NCBI RefSeq assembly: GCF_949769225.1
Contig: NZ_CATKPB010000012.1
DNA length: 59,516 nucleotides
Reading direction: 5' to 3' (one strand)
From: Peptoniphilus_A genitalis
GTDB lineage: Bacteria > Bacillota > Clostridia > Tissierellales > Peptoniphilaceae
Of the stretch, positions 33,544 through 42,234 are shown piece after piece (positions within the stretch are counted from its first letter, which is position 1; every line of letters starts with the position of its first letter). The notes under the pieces were generated by a model. That model did no database searches. It was not told where the DNA came from and saw only the letters and a list, made by a program, of their open reading frames with translations. The position numbers and the translations under genes are program-made.

Positions 33544-34774
33544 TTCCTAAAATCCTCCTTACATCTTCAAGATGTTCAACGAAATAATCAATTTCTTCCA
33601 CTGTGTTATAGATTGCAAAACTTGCCCTACAAGAGAAGTTTGAACCCAAGTACCTATGAAGAGGTTGAGCACAGTGATGGCCTGATCTTATGGCAATTCC
33701 ATAAGTGTCAAGGATTGATGCAACATCGTGAGGGTGAGCTTCTTTAAAGTTGAAAGAAATTACTGGGGCCCTGTTCTTGTCACTTGTTGTGTAGACTTCA
33801 AGATAGTCTAGTTCTTTAAGTTTGCTATAACAGTAGTCAGTTAAAAATCTTTCGTAGTCGTCAATTCTTTCCATCCCGTATTTATTTATAAAGTCAATGG
33901 CTGCTGCAAGGTTTACTGATCCTTCAACATTGGCAGTTCCTGCTTCAAACCTTTGTGGTGCATCTAAGAAAGTTGTGTGGTCTTCGTAGACATATTCAAT
34001 CATGTCGCCACCAGTAAGGAAGACGTCCATCTTGTTTAAGAGTTCTTCTTTACCATAAAGCACACCAATTCCCAAAGCAGAGTACATCTTGTGACCAGAG
34101 AAAGCCATGAAGTCAACGTCAAGTTCACTTACATTTACCTTCCTGTGAGGAACTAGTTGTGCTCCATCAAGAATGATTTTTGCATCAGAATTTTCTCTTG
34201 CATACTTTACAATTTTTTCTATATCAGGATTTGTTGCAACAACATTAGATGCTCCTGTGATTGAAACAATCTTTGTGTTCTTGGTAACTTTTTCTTCGAT
34301 TTCAGAAAATGGAATTTGCATATCATCGTCAACATATAAAAATTTTAACTTTGCTCCAGTTTTCTTGCAAACCTCTTGCCAAGGCACAAGGTTGGAGTGG
34401 TGTTCCATAATTGAAATTACAATTTCATCGCCCTCTTTTAAGTTATTTAGTCCATAAGAGTAAGCGAGAAGGTTTAAGGCTTCAGTTGCATTTCTAAGAA
34501 ATACAACTTCTGATGCCTTCCTTGCTCCAATAAAGTCTGCTATCTTTTGTCTCGCATCTTCGTAAACTTCAGTTGACTTCATTGCAAGATAGTGGGCTCC
34601 CCTGTGAGGGTTTCCATTTTCACTTTCGTAAAAGTTTTTTATATTGTCAATAATTTCTCTTGGCTTTTGTGTTGTTGCACCATTGTCAAGATAAACTATT
34701 GGCTTTCCATTGGGTTTTAAATTTAAAAAGGGAAACTCTTTTCTAATTTCTTCTATTTCATCTTTAGTAAACAT
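33533..34774 (-). CDS. sufS: Cysteine desulfurase SufS
   Basis: Class II desulfurase supplying sulfur to SufU. The 413-residue protein has YLDNGATTQKP, HRGAHYLA, the PLP lysine in AFSGHKMYSALG and the catalytic Cys in RSGHHCAQPLH. It abuts sufD with no gap. Confidence 0.97.
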   Translation of the reverse strand: MFTKDEIEEIRKEFPFLNLKPNGKPIVYLDNGATTQKPREIIDNIKNFYESENGNPHRGAHYLAMKSTEVYEDARQKIADFIGARKASEVVFLRNATEALNLLAYSYGLNNLKEGDEIVISIMEHHSNLVPWQEVCKKTGAKLKFLYVDDDMQIPFSEIEEKVTKNTKIVSITGASNVVATNPDIEKIVKYARENSDAKIILDGAQLVPHRKVNVSELDVDFMAFSGHKMYSALGIGVLYGKEELLNKMDVFLTGGDMIEYVYEDHTTFLDAPQRFEAGTANVEGSVNLAAAIDFINKYGMERIDDYERFLTDYCYSKLKELDYLEVYTTSDKNRAPVISFNFKEAHPHDVASILDTYGIAIRSGHHCAQPLHRYLGSNFSCRASFAIYNTVEEIDYFVEHLEDVRRILGIES

Positions 34775-35824
34775 TTAATTTCCTCTCTTTATAATTTCTC
34801 TAACTGCTTCCCAAACTTCGTCCTTTAACTTTTCATCTCCTAGGGCATCAATAGCTCCAGAGAACTTAGACTCAACTATTAGGGCTTCTGCTTCTTCATA
34901 GCTTATACCCCTAGACATTAGATAAAAAATTTGATTTCCATCAAGCTTACCAGAACTAGATGCGTGGTTACCAACAACATCATCTTCATGAGCAAGCATT
35001 AGGGGAACTGAGATTGAGTGAACTGTATCATCAAGTAGGATTGAGTATTCTTCTTCAGAACCCACTGCACCCTTAGCACCTTCTATAAATTGAAGGTTTG
35101 ACTTAAAGTTCTTTGATGACCTACCCTTTAGGGCTCCATTAACTAAGATATCTGACTCAGTCTTCTTGCCCTTGTGAATCATGTCATAGTTCATGTTGAT
35201 GTACTCATCCTTTTGACCAAAGTAAATTGAATTTACATGGCCTTCAGAGTATTCTCCTATTAATTCACACTTGTAGTTTGTGTAAAGTCTAGCTGATCCA
35301 AGTTCATATTGGTGGACGCTAACCTTTGCGTGGTCCTCTGTATAAACTCCTATAGATTCAAGAACTAGGGACTTGTCATCATCTCTTGCTATTACAAAGA
35401 CTTCAACTTCAGAGTTTTCTTTTGCAAGGACTTTGATAACAGTATTCCTAAATTTTTCACTGCTGCCACAAGATGTGTAATCAAGGACAACTTTTAATTT
35501 TGAATCTTTTTCTGCAACTATGTGATGAAGGTCAAAGAGTTCAGAATATTCATCGTCAAGTTCAAATAACTTGAAGGCTTCTTCTGTCTTTCCTTCTTCA
35601 CTTGTGTAGGACTTGTAATAGTTTAGGTATTTCCTATTTAAATCTAAGACGTCATTTGATATGCCGTACTTAATATTTTCAAATTCAGAAATTTCTCCTG
35701 GATTATCTTCTCCTACTTCTCTATATGATTTCCCTTTAATTTGGGGAATTTCTATTTCTGCTTCATTTACCCTTAAGAAGTCAAAAGTCTTAAAGGCAAT
35801 TTCATTTCCTATTAATTTATTCAT
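34775..35824 (-). CDS. sufD: SufD, Fe-S scaffold subunit
   Basis: SufD pairs with SufB and SufC2 in the cluster-assembly complex. The 349-residue protein is a beta-helix SufBD family member with the conserved C-terminal HAHEDDVVGNHASSSGKL block and YLMSRGISYEEAEALIVESKF, as parts. Shorter N-terminus than SufB, as normal. It starts 7 nt after the sufB stop. Confidence 0.95.
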   Translation of the reverse strand: MNKLIGNEIAFKTFDFLRVNEAEIEIPQIKGKSYREVGEDNPGEISEFENIKYGISNDVLDLNRKYLNYYKSYTSEEGKTEEAFKLFELDDEYSELFDLHHIVAEKDSKLKVVLDYTSCGSSEKFRNTVIKVLAKENSEVEVFVIARDDDKSLVLESIGVYTEDHAKVSVHQYELGSARLYTNYKCELIGEYSEGHVNSIYFGQKDEYINMNYDMIHKGKKTESDILVNGALKGRSSKNFKSNLQFIEGAKGAVGSEEEYSILLDDTVHSISVPLMLAHEDDVVGNHASSSGKLDGNQIFYLMSRGISYEEAEALIVESKFSGAIDALGDEKLKDEVWEAVREIIKRGN

Positions 35825-35831
35825 CTTTCAC

Positions 35832-37247
35832 CTACCCAATTGCTCCAACAAGTTCAAGATTAATTAAGTTATTCATCTCAACTGCGTATTCCATAGGAAG
35901 TTCCTTAGCTATTGGCTCAGCAAAACCTCTTACTACCATTTCCTTGGCTTCTTGTTCAGAGATACCCCTGGACATTAGGTAGAAGATAACTGAGTCGCTA
36001 ATCCTTCCGATTTTTGCTTCGTGTCCAATATCAATATTATTGTTTTCAATTTTAATTGTAGGAATAGTGTCTGATCTTGACTTATTATCAAGCATCAAGG
36101 ACTCACAAGATGTTGCGTTCTTAGCGCCAACAGCATTTTCTTTTATTTCAACAAGTCCCCTGTAAATTGCAATCCCACCAGATTTTGAAATTGATTTTGT
36201 ATTTACAGTTGAAGTAGTGTGTGGTGCTGCGTGAACAACTTGTGCTCCCGTGTCAAGATTTTGTCCTTCACCTGCAAAGGAGATACCAGTGAATTCACTA
36301 GATGCATTTTCTCCCACAAGGATTGACGCCGGGTAAAGCATGGAAACTTTTGAACCAAAGGATCCTGAAACCCATTCGATTTTTCCATCTTTTTCTACGA
36401 TTGCCCTCTTAGTGTTGAGGTTGTACATATTTCTTGACCAGTTTTCTATTGTTGAATACCTAAGAGTTGCCTCTTCGCCAACAAAAAGTTCAACTGCACC
36501 TGCGTGTAGGTTTATAACATTGTACTTTGGAGCAGAACAACCTTCTATAAAGTGGCAGTAAGCTCTATCTTCTATAATAATTAGTGTGTGTTCAAATTGT
36601 CCTGCACCTGGAGCATTAAGTCTAAAGTAAGATTGTAGAGGAATATCTACATTTACTCCCTTTGGCACATATACAAAGGATCCACCAGACCATACAGCAT
36701 AGTGAAGAGCTGCGTACTTGTGAAGGTTGGGTGTGATACACTTGCTAAAATATTTTTTTACGATTTCAGGATACTCTTTAAGTCCTGTTTCAAAGTCTGT
36801 ATAAATTACACCTTGGTCTGAAAGATATTTTTGGATGGAGTGGTAAACAACTTCAGAGTCGTATTGAGCTCCAACACCAGAAAGCATGGATTCCTTTTCT
36901 GCTTCAGGAATTCCAAGCTTATCAAAAGTATCCCTAATTTCATCAGGAACATTCTTCCAGTCGTCAGACATATCTGCATCTGGTCTTATATAAGTTGTGA
37001 TTTTGTCCATGTCAACTTCAGAAAGGTCTGGACCCCATTTTGGATTTTCTTTTTCGTTAAAAATCTTAAGAGCCTTAAGTCTACTTTCAAGCATCCATTC
37101 TGGTTCGTCCTTTTCAGCAGAAATTTGTCTTACAATTTCTTCTGTAAGTCCCTTCTCGGTCTTTGACCTAAATGTGAATTTATTTTTAATGTCATAGACC
37201 CCACGGTCCATGTCTTCTACATAAGTTTTTTCTACCTTCTTAACCAA
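35832..37247 (-). CDS. sufB: SufB, Fe-S scaffold subunit
   Basis: SufB carries the nascent [4Fe-4S] cluster in the SufBC2D complex. The 471-residue protein has WMLESRLKALK, YSEVVYHS-type blocks, PKGVNVDIPLQSYFR, the FIEGCSAPKY cysteine motif, and C-terminal YLMSRGISEQEAKEMVVRGF. The usual catalytic Cys (CESLMLD) is present. It lies 1 nt after sufC. Confidence 0.97.
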   Translation of the reverse strand: MVKKVEKTYVEDMDRGVYDIKNKFTFRSKTEKGLTEEIVRQISAEKDEPEWMLESRLKALKIFNEKENPKWGPDLSEVDMDKITTYIRPDADMSDDWKNVPDEIRDTFDKLGIPEAEKESMLSGVGAQYDSEVVYHSIQKYLSDQGVIYTDFETGLKEYPEIVKKYFSKCITPNLHKYAALHYAVWSGGSFVYVPKGVNVDIPLQSYFRLNAPGAGQFEHTLIIIEDRAYCHFIEGCSAPKYNVINLHAGAVELFVGEEATLRYSTIENWSRNMYNLNTKRAIVEKDGKIEWVSGSFGSKVSMLYPASILVGENASSEFTGISFAGEGQNLDTGAQVVHAAPHTTSTVNTKSISKSGGIAIYRGLVEIKENAVGAKNATSCESLMLDNKSRSDTIPTIKIENNNIDIGHEAKIGRISDSVIFYLMSRGISEQEAKEMVVRGFAEPIAKELPMEYAVEMNNLINLELVGAIG

Positions 37248-37248
37248 A

Positions 37249-37995
37249 TTATTTCACCTCTTCTCTTATCCAGTTAAATCCTTCTTTTTCGATTTTATCG
37301 ATTAGAGAAGCGTCTCCTTCTTTTACAATTTCACCATCTAATACAACGTGAACAAAGTCAGGTTTTATGTTGTCGATTAACTCCTTATGGTGAGTGATAA
37401 TTAAAACTGCATTGTCCTTGTTTAAATATTTTTCAATACCACTTGATACAATTCTTGTTGCATCAACGTCAAGACCTGAGTCTGTTTCATCAAGAATAGC
37501 AAGCTTAGGCTTTAACATTAACATTTGAAGAATTTCGTTTTTCTTTTTTTCTCCACCAGAGAAGCCTACGTTTAAATATCTCTCTGCGTAAGAAGAATCC
37601 ATTTTTAATTCTTCCATTTCCTTCTTAATTTCTTTTTTAAATTTTAAAATTGAAATTGTCTTGTCTTCCTTTAAAGACTTTGCAGTCCTAATAAAATTTT
37701 CTACGGAAATTCCAGGAACTTCTTCTGGAGTTTGGAAGGACATAAATAGCCCCTTGTTTGCTCTCTTGTCTGTAGTAAGATCTGTTATGTCTTCACCATC
37801 TAAGAAGATCTTTCCGCTTGTAACATTGTAAACAGGATTGTCCATGATTACATTGGCAAGAGTAGATTTACCAGAACCATTTGGTCCCATGATTACGTGA
37901 ACTTCGCCGTAATTAATTTTCAAATTTATATTTTTTAAAATTTGTTTATCCTCTACGCCTGCACTTAAATTTTCTATTCTCAATAACTCTGTCAT
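37249..37995 (-). CDS. sufC: SufC ATPase
   Basis: SufC is the ABC-type ATPase that drives the SufBCD complex. The 248-residue protein has MGPNGSGKSTLANVIM (Walker A), the SufC-type signature FSGGEKKKNEILQ, ILDETDSGLDVDA (Walker B with Glu) and ITHHKELI (H-loop). Start at 37995 (MTELLRI) follows GGAGG; the upstream ATG at 38028 precedes that site. First gene of the operon. Confidence 0.97.
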   Translation of the reverse strand: MTELLRIENLSAGVEDKQILKNINLKINYGEVHVIMGPNGSGKSTLANVIMDNPVYNVTSGKIFLDGEDITDLTTDKRANKGLFMSFQTPEEVPGISVENFIRTAKSLKEDKTISILKFKKEIKKEMEELKMDSSYAERYLNVGFSGGEKKKNEILQMLMLKPKLAILDETDSGLDVDATRIVSSGIEKYLNKDNAVLIITHHKELIDNIKPDFVHVVLDGEIVKEGDASLIDKIEKEGFNWIREEVK

Positions 37996-38054
37996 ACTTC
38001 CTCCATTTATTAAAAATAATTCATACAAAATTACTATGTTTTTTTCTATTAACT

Positions 38055-38082
38055 ATAATAACACAAGTTTTTTAATTAGCAA
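38055..38082 (-). promoter_or_regulatory. Promoter of the suf operon
   Basis: TTGCTA (38077-38082), 16-bp spacer, TATTAT (38055-38060) with TG one base upstream. An imperfect dyad GCAAGTAATTATTGC (38079-38093) overlaps the -35 and is a candidate site for the operon's Rrf2 regulator. Confidence 0.6.
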
Positions 38083-38096
38083 GTAATTATTGCAAA

Positions 38097-38121
38097 TAAA
38101 AAAACTAGGCTTAACCTAGTT
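38097..38121 (-). terminator. Terminator of the ychF-to-yraN run
   Basis: AAACTAGG-cttaa-CCTAGTTT hairpin followed by TTTTTT on the minus strand, just after the yraN stop. Confidence 0.85.
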
Positions 38122-38481
38122 TTATGAAAGCATAAATGCCGACTCTATGTGATTGATTTCCTTCTCATTAAAATAAACTTCGATTATGTCAAAGCGAACC
38201 ATAATATCAAAAAGCCCCTTTGCCATAATGTATGCTGTTGCTGTTTGAATAATATTTTGCATCTTGTATTCTGTGACAGCTTCGTAAGCATCTCCATACT
38301 TTCTCGAGTTACGCGACTTCACTTCTACAAAGACAAGTTCATCCTTGTCACGAGCAATAATATCTATTTCTGTTCCAAGGGCACGATAATTTCTATCTAA
38401 TATAAGGTAGCCCTTTTCTTCTAAAAATTTTGTGGCAATATCTTCCCCACGATTTCCGAAAAATAAATTATGTCCTACCAT
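38122..38481 (-). CDS. yraN: YraN/UPF0102 nuclease-fold protein
   Basis: A 119-residue PD-(D/E)XK-fold protein of the UPF0102 family, of unclear function but suspected in DNA uptake or repair. The core GNRGEDIATKFLEEKGY and the catalytic-type pattern GTEIDIIARDKDELVFVEVKSR (E, D, ExK; in parts) are intact. It overlaps rnhB by 7 nt, the usual neighbour. Confidence 0.92.
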   Translation of the reverse strand: MVGHNLFFGNRGEDIATKFLEEKGYLILDRNYRALGTEIDIIARDKDELVFVEVKSRNSRKYGDAYEAVTEYKMQNIIQTATAYIMAKGLFDIMVRFDIIEVYFNEKEINHIESAFMLS

Positions 38482-39092
38482 GATTTTATATTCTTTAAAA
38501 AAGTTTTTCTGTGCATGTCACTTGGACCGTAAGCTTTAAGAGCTTCTCTGTGATATTTTGTTGCGTAGCCCTTGTGCTTTTCAAGTCCATATTGGGGATA
38601 TTCTTCTGCCCACTTCTTGCATAAATTGTCCCTGTAGACTTTTGCAACAATAGATGCACAGGCAATGGAGTAGCAAGACTCGTCACCCTTAACTATTGCC
38701 TTTTGAAAAATTCCAGTGTCAATAGTTTCTGCATCAATAAGGACACAGTCAGCTTCGATTTTATTATTTTCACTGTCTCTTAAATTTTCAAGAGCATTGA
38801 TCATGGAGATGTGGGTCGCCATCCTAATATTTACCTTGTCAATTATGTCAGCATTTGCCCTGCCAATACCAACTGCAATTGCAGATTCTAAAATTTTTAA
38901 GTAGAGGGCCTCTCTCTTCTTTGGAGATAATTTTTTGGAGTCATTTACCCCCTCAATGTATTCTCCCCTTGGCATAATTACTGCGCAGGAAACTACGTCG
39001 CCAAAGAGACATCCCCTGCCAACTTCATCTATGCCGCAAATATTTTTGTAGCCCTTTTCATAATACTCTTCTTCAAAATTATAAAAACTCAT
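38475..39092 (-). CDS. rnhB: Ribonuclease HII
   Basis: RNase HII removes RNA primers and misincorporated ribonucleotides. The 205-residue protein has GIDEVGRGCLFGDVV (DE motif), NDSKKLSPKKRE, DA-type third acidic residue in LIDAETID and SIACASIVAKVYRD, AEEYPQYGLEKHKGYATKYH. Start at 39092 (MSFYNFEEEYY) follows GGAGG; the longer frame enters rbgA. It overlaps rbgA by 14 nt. Confidence 0.96.
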   Translation of the reverse strand: MSFYNFEEEYYEKGYKNICGIDEVGRGCLFGDVVSCAVIMPRGEYIEGVNDSKKLSPKKREALYLKILESAIAVGIGRANADIIDKVNIRMATHISMINALENLRDSENNKIEADCVLIDAETIDTGIFQKAIVKGDESCYSIACASIVAKVYRDNLCKKWAEEYPQYGLEKHKGYATKYHREALKAYGPSDMHRKTFLKNIKSW

Positions 39093-39930
39093 CAGGAACC
39101 TCCAATGTAATCCTGCCAAGGATTCCCTTCCTAAATTCATCTAGGATAATGCCAGAGACTTTCTCATAGTCGATGTAGCCACCACGCATTAGGGCTCCCC
39201 TCTTACTTCCAATTTCATCCATGATTTCAATTCCAGTCATATCATGGATATCTTGAAGCTTATATCTTTCTTCTAATGAAGAAGGAGAAATTTCCTTTAA
39301 CTTTTCAATTAATCTCAAGGCAAGAGTCTCCCTGTCCATGATTTCATCTTTTATAGCACCAGTGAAGGCAAGGTTAAGTCCAACCTTATCTAGGAACTTT
39401 GGCCAAAGAACTCCTGGCGTGTCAAGAAGGTGGAGCTTGGGATGAATCTTTATCCACTGGTTGACCTTGGTAACTCCTGGCCTGTTTCCAGTTTTAGCTG
39501 ACCTTGTGCCTGATATTGAATTGATAAAAGTTGACTTGCCTGAATTGGGAATACCTACAATCATGGCACGAAGAGGTCCCTTGTTAAGGCCTTTGTCTTC
39601 AAATTTTTTTATTTCTTCTGCCATGAGTTCTTCCGACTTATTCACAACAAGACCAACATTGGGTTTCATTGCATTGTAGGAGATGGCAAAGTTGTTCTCA
39701 TCAGTTAGTCTGTCCATCCAAAGGTCGTTTAACTTAGGGTCAGAAAGGTCTGACTTGTTAAAAATAAGAAGTCTCTTTTTGTTTTTTAAGAGGTCATCAA
39801 AGAGAGGATTTCTACTTGAGAAGGGGATTCTGGAATCTATAATTTCTATTACAAAGTCAACGAGCTTTAACTTCTTCTCAATATCCTCTATGGTCTTCTT
39901 CATGTGACCAGGGTACCAGTTAATATTCAT
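39079..39930 (-). CDS. rbgA: Ribosome biogenesis GTPase RbgA (YlqF)
   Basis: RbgA is a circularly permuted GTPase that acts late in 50S assembly. In the 283-residue protein the G motifs occur in permuted order: NKSDL (G4), then GIPNSGKST (G1), then LLDTPGVLWP (G3), after an N-terminal INWYPGHMKKT family motif. A C-terminal helical domain follows. Ribosome site GGTGAT overlaps the stop of the Cof gene. Confidence 0.96.
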   Translation of the reverse strand: MNINWYPGHMKKTIEDIEKKLKLVDFVIEIIDSRIPFSSRNPLFDDLLKNKKRLLIFNKSDLSDPKLNDLWMDRLTDENNFAISYNAMKPNVGLVVNKSEELMAEEIKKFEDKGLNKGPLRAMIVGIPNSGKSTFINSISGTRSAKTGNRPGVTKVNQWIKIHPKLHLLDTPGVLWPKFLDKVGLNLAFTGAIKDEIMDRETLALRLIEKLKEISPSSLEERYKLQDIHDMTGIEIMDEIGSKRGALMRGGYIDYEKVSGIILDEFRKGILGRITLEVPDEFL

Positions 39931-40761
39931 TTAATCACCAAATAAAACCTTATCTAAAATTTTTATTGCGCCATCATGGTTGTTGTCATAGTCAGAAACT
40001 ACATCAGCAACTTCCTTTAAGACATCAACAGCATTTATCATGGCAAAACCAAGTCCTACATTTTCTACAAGCATCTTGTCGTTGGAGTCGTCACCAATGG
40101 CTGCAACTTCTTCTAGTTTTATATTCCTATTTTCTGCATACTTCTTTACGCCGAAAAACTTGTCCCCATTCTTTTGAAGGATTTCAAGCATCCACTTTGG
40201 ATGTCTCTTTATCTTCATAAGGTGGAAGTTAAACTTGTCATCTCCAATTCCATCCTTTATATTCCTTCTAAGTTCTACTAAGTCGTCGTGACTTCCTGCA
40301 AAAACAATTGAAAGAGGATGACCTTCAAAGTCATCAAAGTTATCAAGTCCAAGATTTCTTCCCCTAAAGGCATCCACATAAGTCCCTTCAAAAGAATCAA
40401 AATTCTTTTTCTTGTATAGGAGGTCAATCCCATCTTCCCTCTCAACATGAATTGTGGAATAGACCTTGTCATTCTTGTCAAAGGACATAATTAAATCTAC
40501 ATCTTCCTTTGACATGGGATTTACAAATTCAAGTTTTCCAGTTTTGTTATTCTTAATAATATTTCCATTGTTGCAAATTAAATCTATCTCAAGATCTTCG
40601 CCCACAAACCTGTGAGCAGTGTAGAATTCTCTTCCAGTTGCAACAACAGGAATAATATTATTAGCTTTTAATTTTTCCACAAAGGGCCTAAAGGATTCTG
40701 TCATCACCTTATCGCTTGTTAAGAGAGTTTCATCTAGGTCCATTGAAAGCATTTTAATCAT
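39931..40761 (-). CDS. Cof-type HAD phosphatase
   Basis: A 276-residue HAD-superfamily hydrolase with a type IIB (Cof) cap. Motif I is MDLDETLL, motif II VATGRE, motif III lysine in the FHLMKIKRH/PKWMLEI region and motif IV AAIGDDSNDKMLV. Such enzymes dephosphorylate sugar phosphates, flavin precursors or pyridoxal phosphate; the substrate cannot be told. It sits between ychF and rbgA. Confidence 0.92.
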   Translation of the reverse strand: MIKMLSMDLDETLLTSDKVMTESFRPFVEKLKANNIIPVVATGREFYTAHRFVGEDLEIDLICNNGNIIKNNKTGKLEFVNPMSKEDVDLIMSFDKNDKVYSTIHVEREDGIDLLYKKKNFDSFEGTYVDAFRGRNLGLDNFDDFEGHPLSIVFAGSHDDLVELRRNIKDGIGDDKFNFHLMKIKRHPKWMLEILQKNGDKFFGVKKYAENRNIKLEEVAAIGDDSNDKMLVENVGLGFAMINAVDVLKEVADVVSDYDNNHDGAIKILDKVLFGD

Positions 40762-40785
40762 AAATCACCTTTTTTCTTCAGCTAA

Positions 40786-41874
40786 CTATACGTTAAACTT
40801 AAAGACAATTACGTCGCCATCTTCAACGACATAGTCCTTTCCTTCACTTCTAATAAGTCCCTTGTCCCTAGCATTTGCCATTGAGCCAGAGTCTACAAGG
40901 TCTTTGTAAGAAATTGTGTCTGCCTTAATAAATCCTCTTTCCATATCTGTGTGGATTTTTCCTGCAGCAACTGGTGCCTTGGAACCCTTTTTAACAGTCC
41001 AAGCTCTAGTTTCCATTTCTCCAGTTGTGATAAAGGAAATTAGTCCAAGGAGTTTGTAGCTTGACTTAATCAACTTATCAAGACCTGATGAGTCAAGGCC
41101 AAGCTCTTCTAAGAATAATTCCTTTTCATCTTCATCAAGGGCAGCTATTTCTGATTCAATTTCTGCAGAGATAACTACAACCTCGTCGCCAGTTTTTTCT
41201 GCGTATTCTCTTACTGCCTTTACATACTTATTGTCATCCTTAGTTAGTTCACCTTCTGCAACGTTACAAACATAGATAACAGGTTTTGCACTAAGTAGTG
41301 AGTAGTTCTTGATAATTTTCTTTTCTTCCTCGTCAAGTTCAACTTCTCTTGCAGACTTTCCCTCTTCAAGGGCAGTCTTAATTTTTTCTAAAAGGTCCCT
41401 TTCCTTAGCAAGATTTTTTTCAGCTCTTGCTTTTTTTGCAACCTTTCCATACCTATTTTCAACTTGCTCAAGGTCAGAGAAAATTAATTCTAGGTTTATA
41501 TTTTCAATGTCACGCAAAGGATCAACTGATCCATCAACGTGAATAATGTTTTCGTCGTCAAAACACCTTACAACGTGGACAATGGCATCAACTTCACGGA
41601 TGTTTGATAAAAATTGGTTGCCAAGTCCTTCCCCCTTGCTGGCTCCCTTAACAAGTCCAGCAATGTCATAAAATTCTATATTAGTGTAGATAATTCTTTG
41701 TGAGTTATTTAGCTTTGAAAGAACTTCTAGTCTTTCATCAGGCACATTTACAACCCCAACATTTGGTTCAATTGTTGCAAAGGGATAGTTTGCAGCTTCT
41801 GCACCAGCACTTGTTAGGGCATTAAATAAAGTAGACTTACCAACGTTAGGTAGTCCCACGATTCCAAGTTTCAT
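40786..41874 (-). CDS. ychF: Ribosome-binding ATPase YchF
   Basis: YchF is an Obg-related P-loop protein that prefers ATP and binds ribosomes. The 362-residue protein has GLPNVGKSTLFNALT (G1), FYDIAGLVKGASKGEGLGNQFL (G3 region, in parts), a NVAEGEL segment in place of NKxD that explains ATP preference, a coiled-coil insertion (about 125-200) and the C-terminal TGS domain with TRAWTVKKGSKAP and YVVEDGDVIVFKFNV. First gene of the run to yraN. Confidence 0.97.
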   Translation of the reverse strand: MKLGIVGLPNVGKSTLFNALTSAGAEAANYPFATIEPNVGVVNVPDERLEVLSKLNNSQRIIYTNIEFYDIAGLVKGASKGEGLGNQFLSNIREVDAIVHVVRCFDDENIIHVDGSVDPLRDIENINLELIFSDLEQVENRYGKVAKKARAEKNLAKERDLLEKIKTALEEGKSAREVELDEEEKKIIKNYSLLSAKPVIYVCNVAEGELTKDDNKYVKAVREYAEKTGDEVVVISAEIESEIAALDEDEKELFLEELGLDSSGLDKLIKSSYKLLGLISFITTGEMETRAWTVKKGSKAPVAAGKIHTDMERGFIKADTISYKDLVDSGSMANARDKGLIRSEGKDYVVEDGDVIVFKFNV

Positions 41875-41898
41875 TTAAAAACCTCCATTCAAAGTAAA

Positions 41899-41926
41899 AT
41901 TATATCACAAGCCACTTTTTAAGTCA
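41899..41926 (-). promoter_or_regulatory. Promoter of ychF
   Basis: TGACTT (41921-41926), 16-bp spacer and TATAAT (41899-41904) with an extended TGATATAAT; the same TGTGATATAATTTTA string occurs at the obg promoter. The 18-bp array 3 begins about 13 bp upstream of the -35. Confidence 0.6.
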
Positions 41927-41939
41927 TTTTATTTTAATT

Positions 41940-42119
41940 AGTCTTAGTCCTCAACTTGTAAAATTTTTATAAAGTCATAAGTTTTTGTAAAGTTGTAAAT
42001 TTTTATTAATTCACAAATTTCTACTAAGTCATAGTTTTCTATGAAGTCATAACTTTCTATAAAGTCATAAATTTTTACTAGCTTGTGAATATACAATAAG
42101 TTATAAAATATAAAAATTT
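41940..42119 (+). repeat. 18-bp degenerate tandem repeat array 3 (10 units)
   Basis: Ten gap-free 18-bp units, for example 41976-41993, 42030-42047, 42048-42065 and 42066-42083, with the plus-strand pattern CATAANTTTYTAYWAAGT. It lies in the divergent space between ychF and the ABC exporter genes. Same period, pattern and orientation as the arrays at 5215 and 11397. This is the main content of the 41875-42234 gap. Confidence 0.9.
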
Positions 42120-42197
42120 GAAATGATTTTGCTTCAATCTTTTCTATTATTTAGCTAAGATGGGCTTACTAATCTTTTATTTAAATATTTTTTATTG

Positions 42198-42203
42198 TAT
42201 AAT
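42198..42203 (+). promoter_or_regulatory. -10 box of the ABC exporter genes
   Basis: TATAAT (42198-42203) after TTG, 32 bp before the ATG at 42235; no convincing -35. Confidence 0.45.
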
Positions 42204-42234
42204 GAGTTTATTAATTATTAAAGAGGTGAATAGT

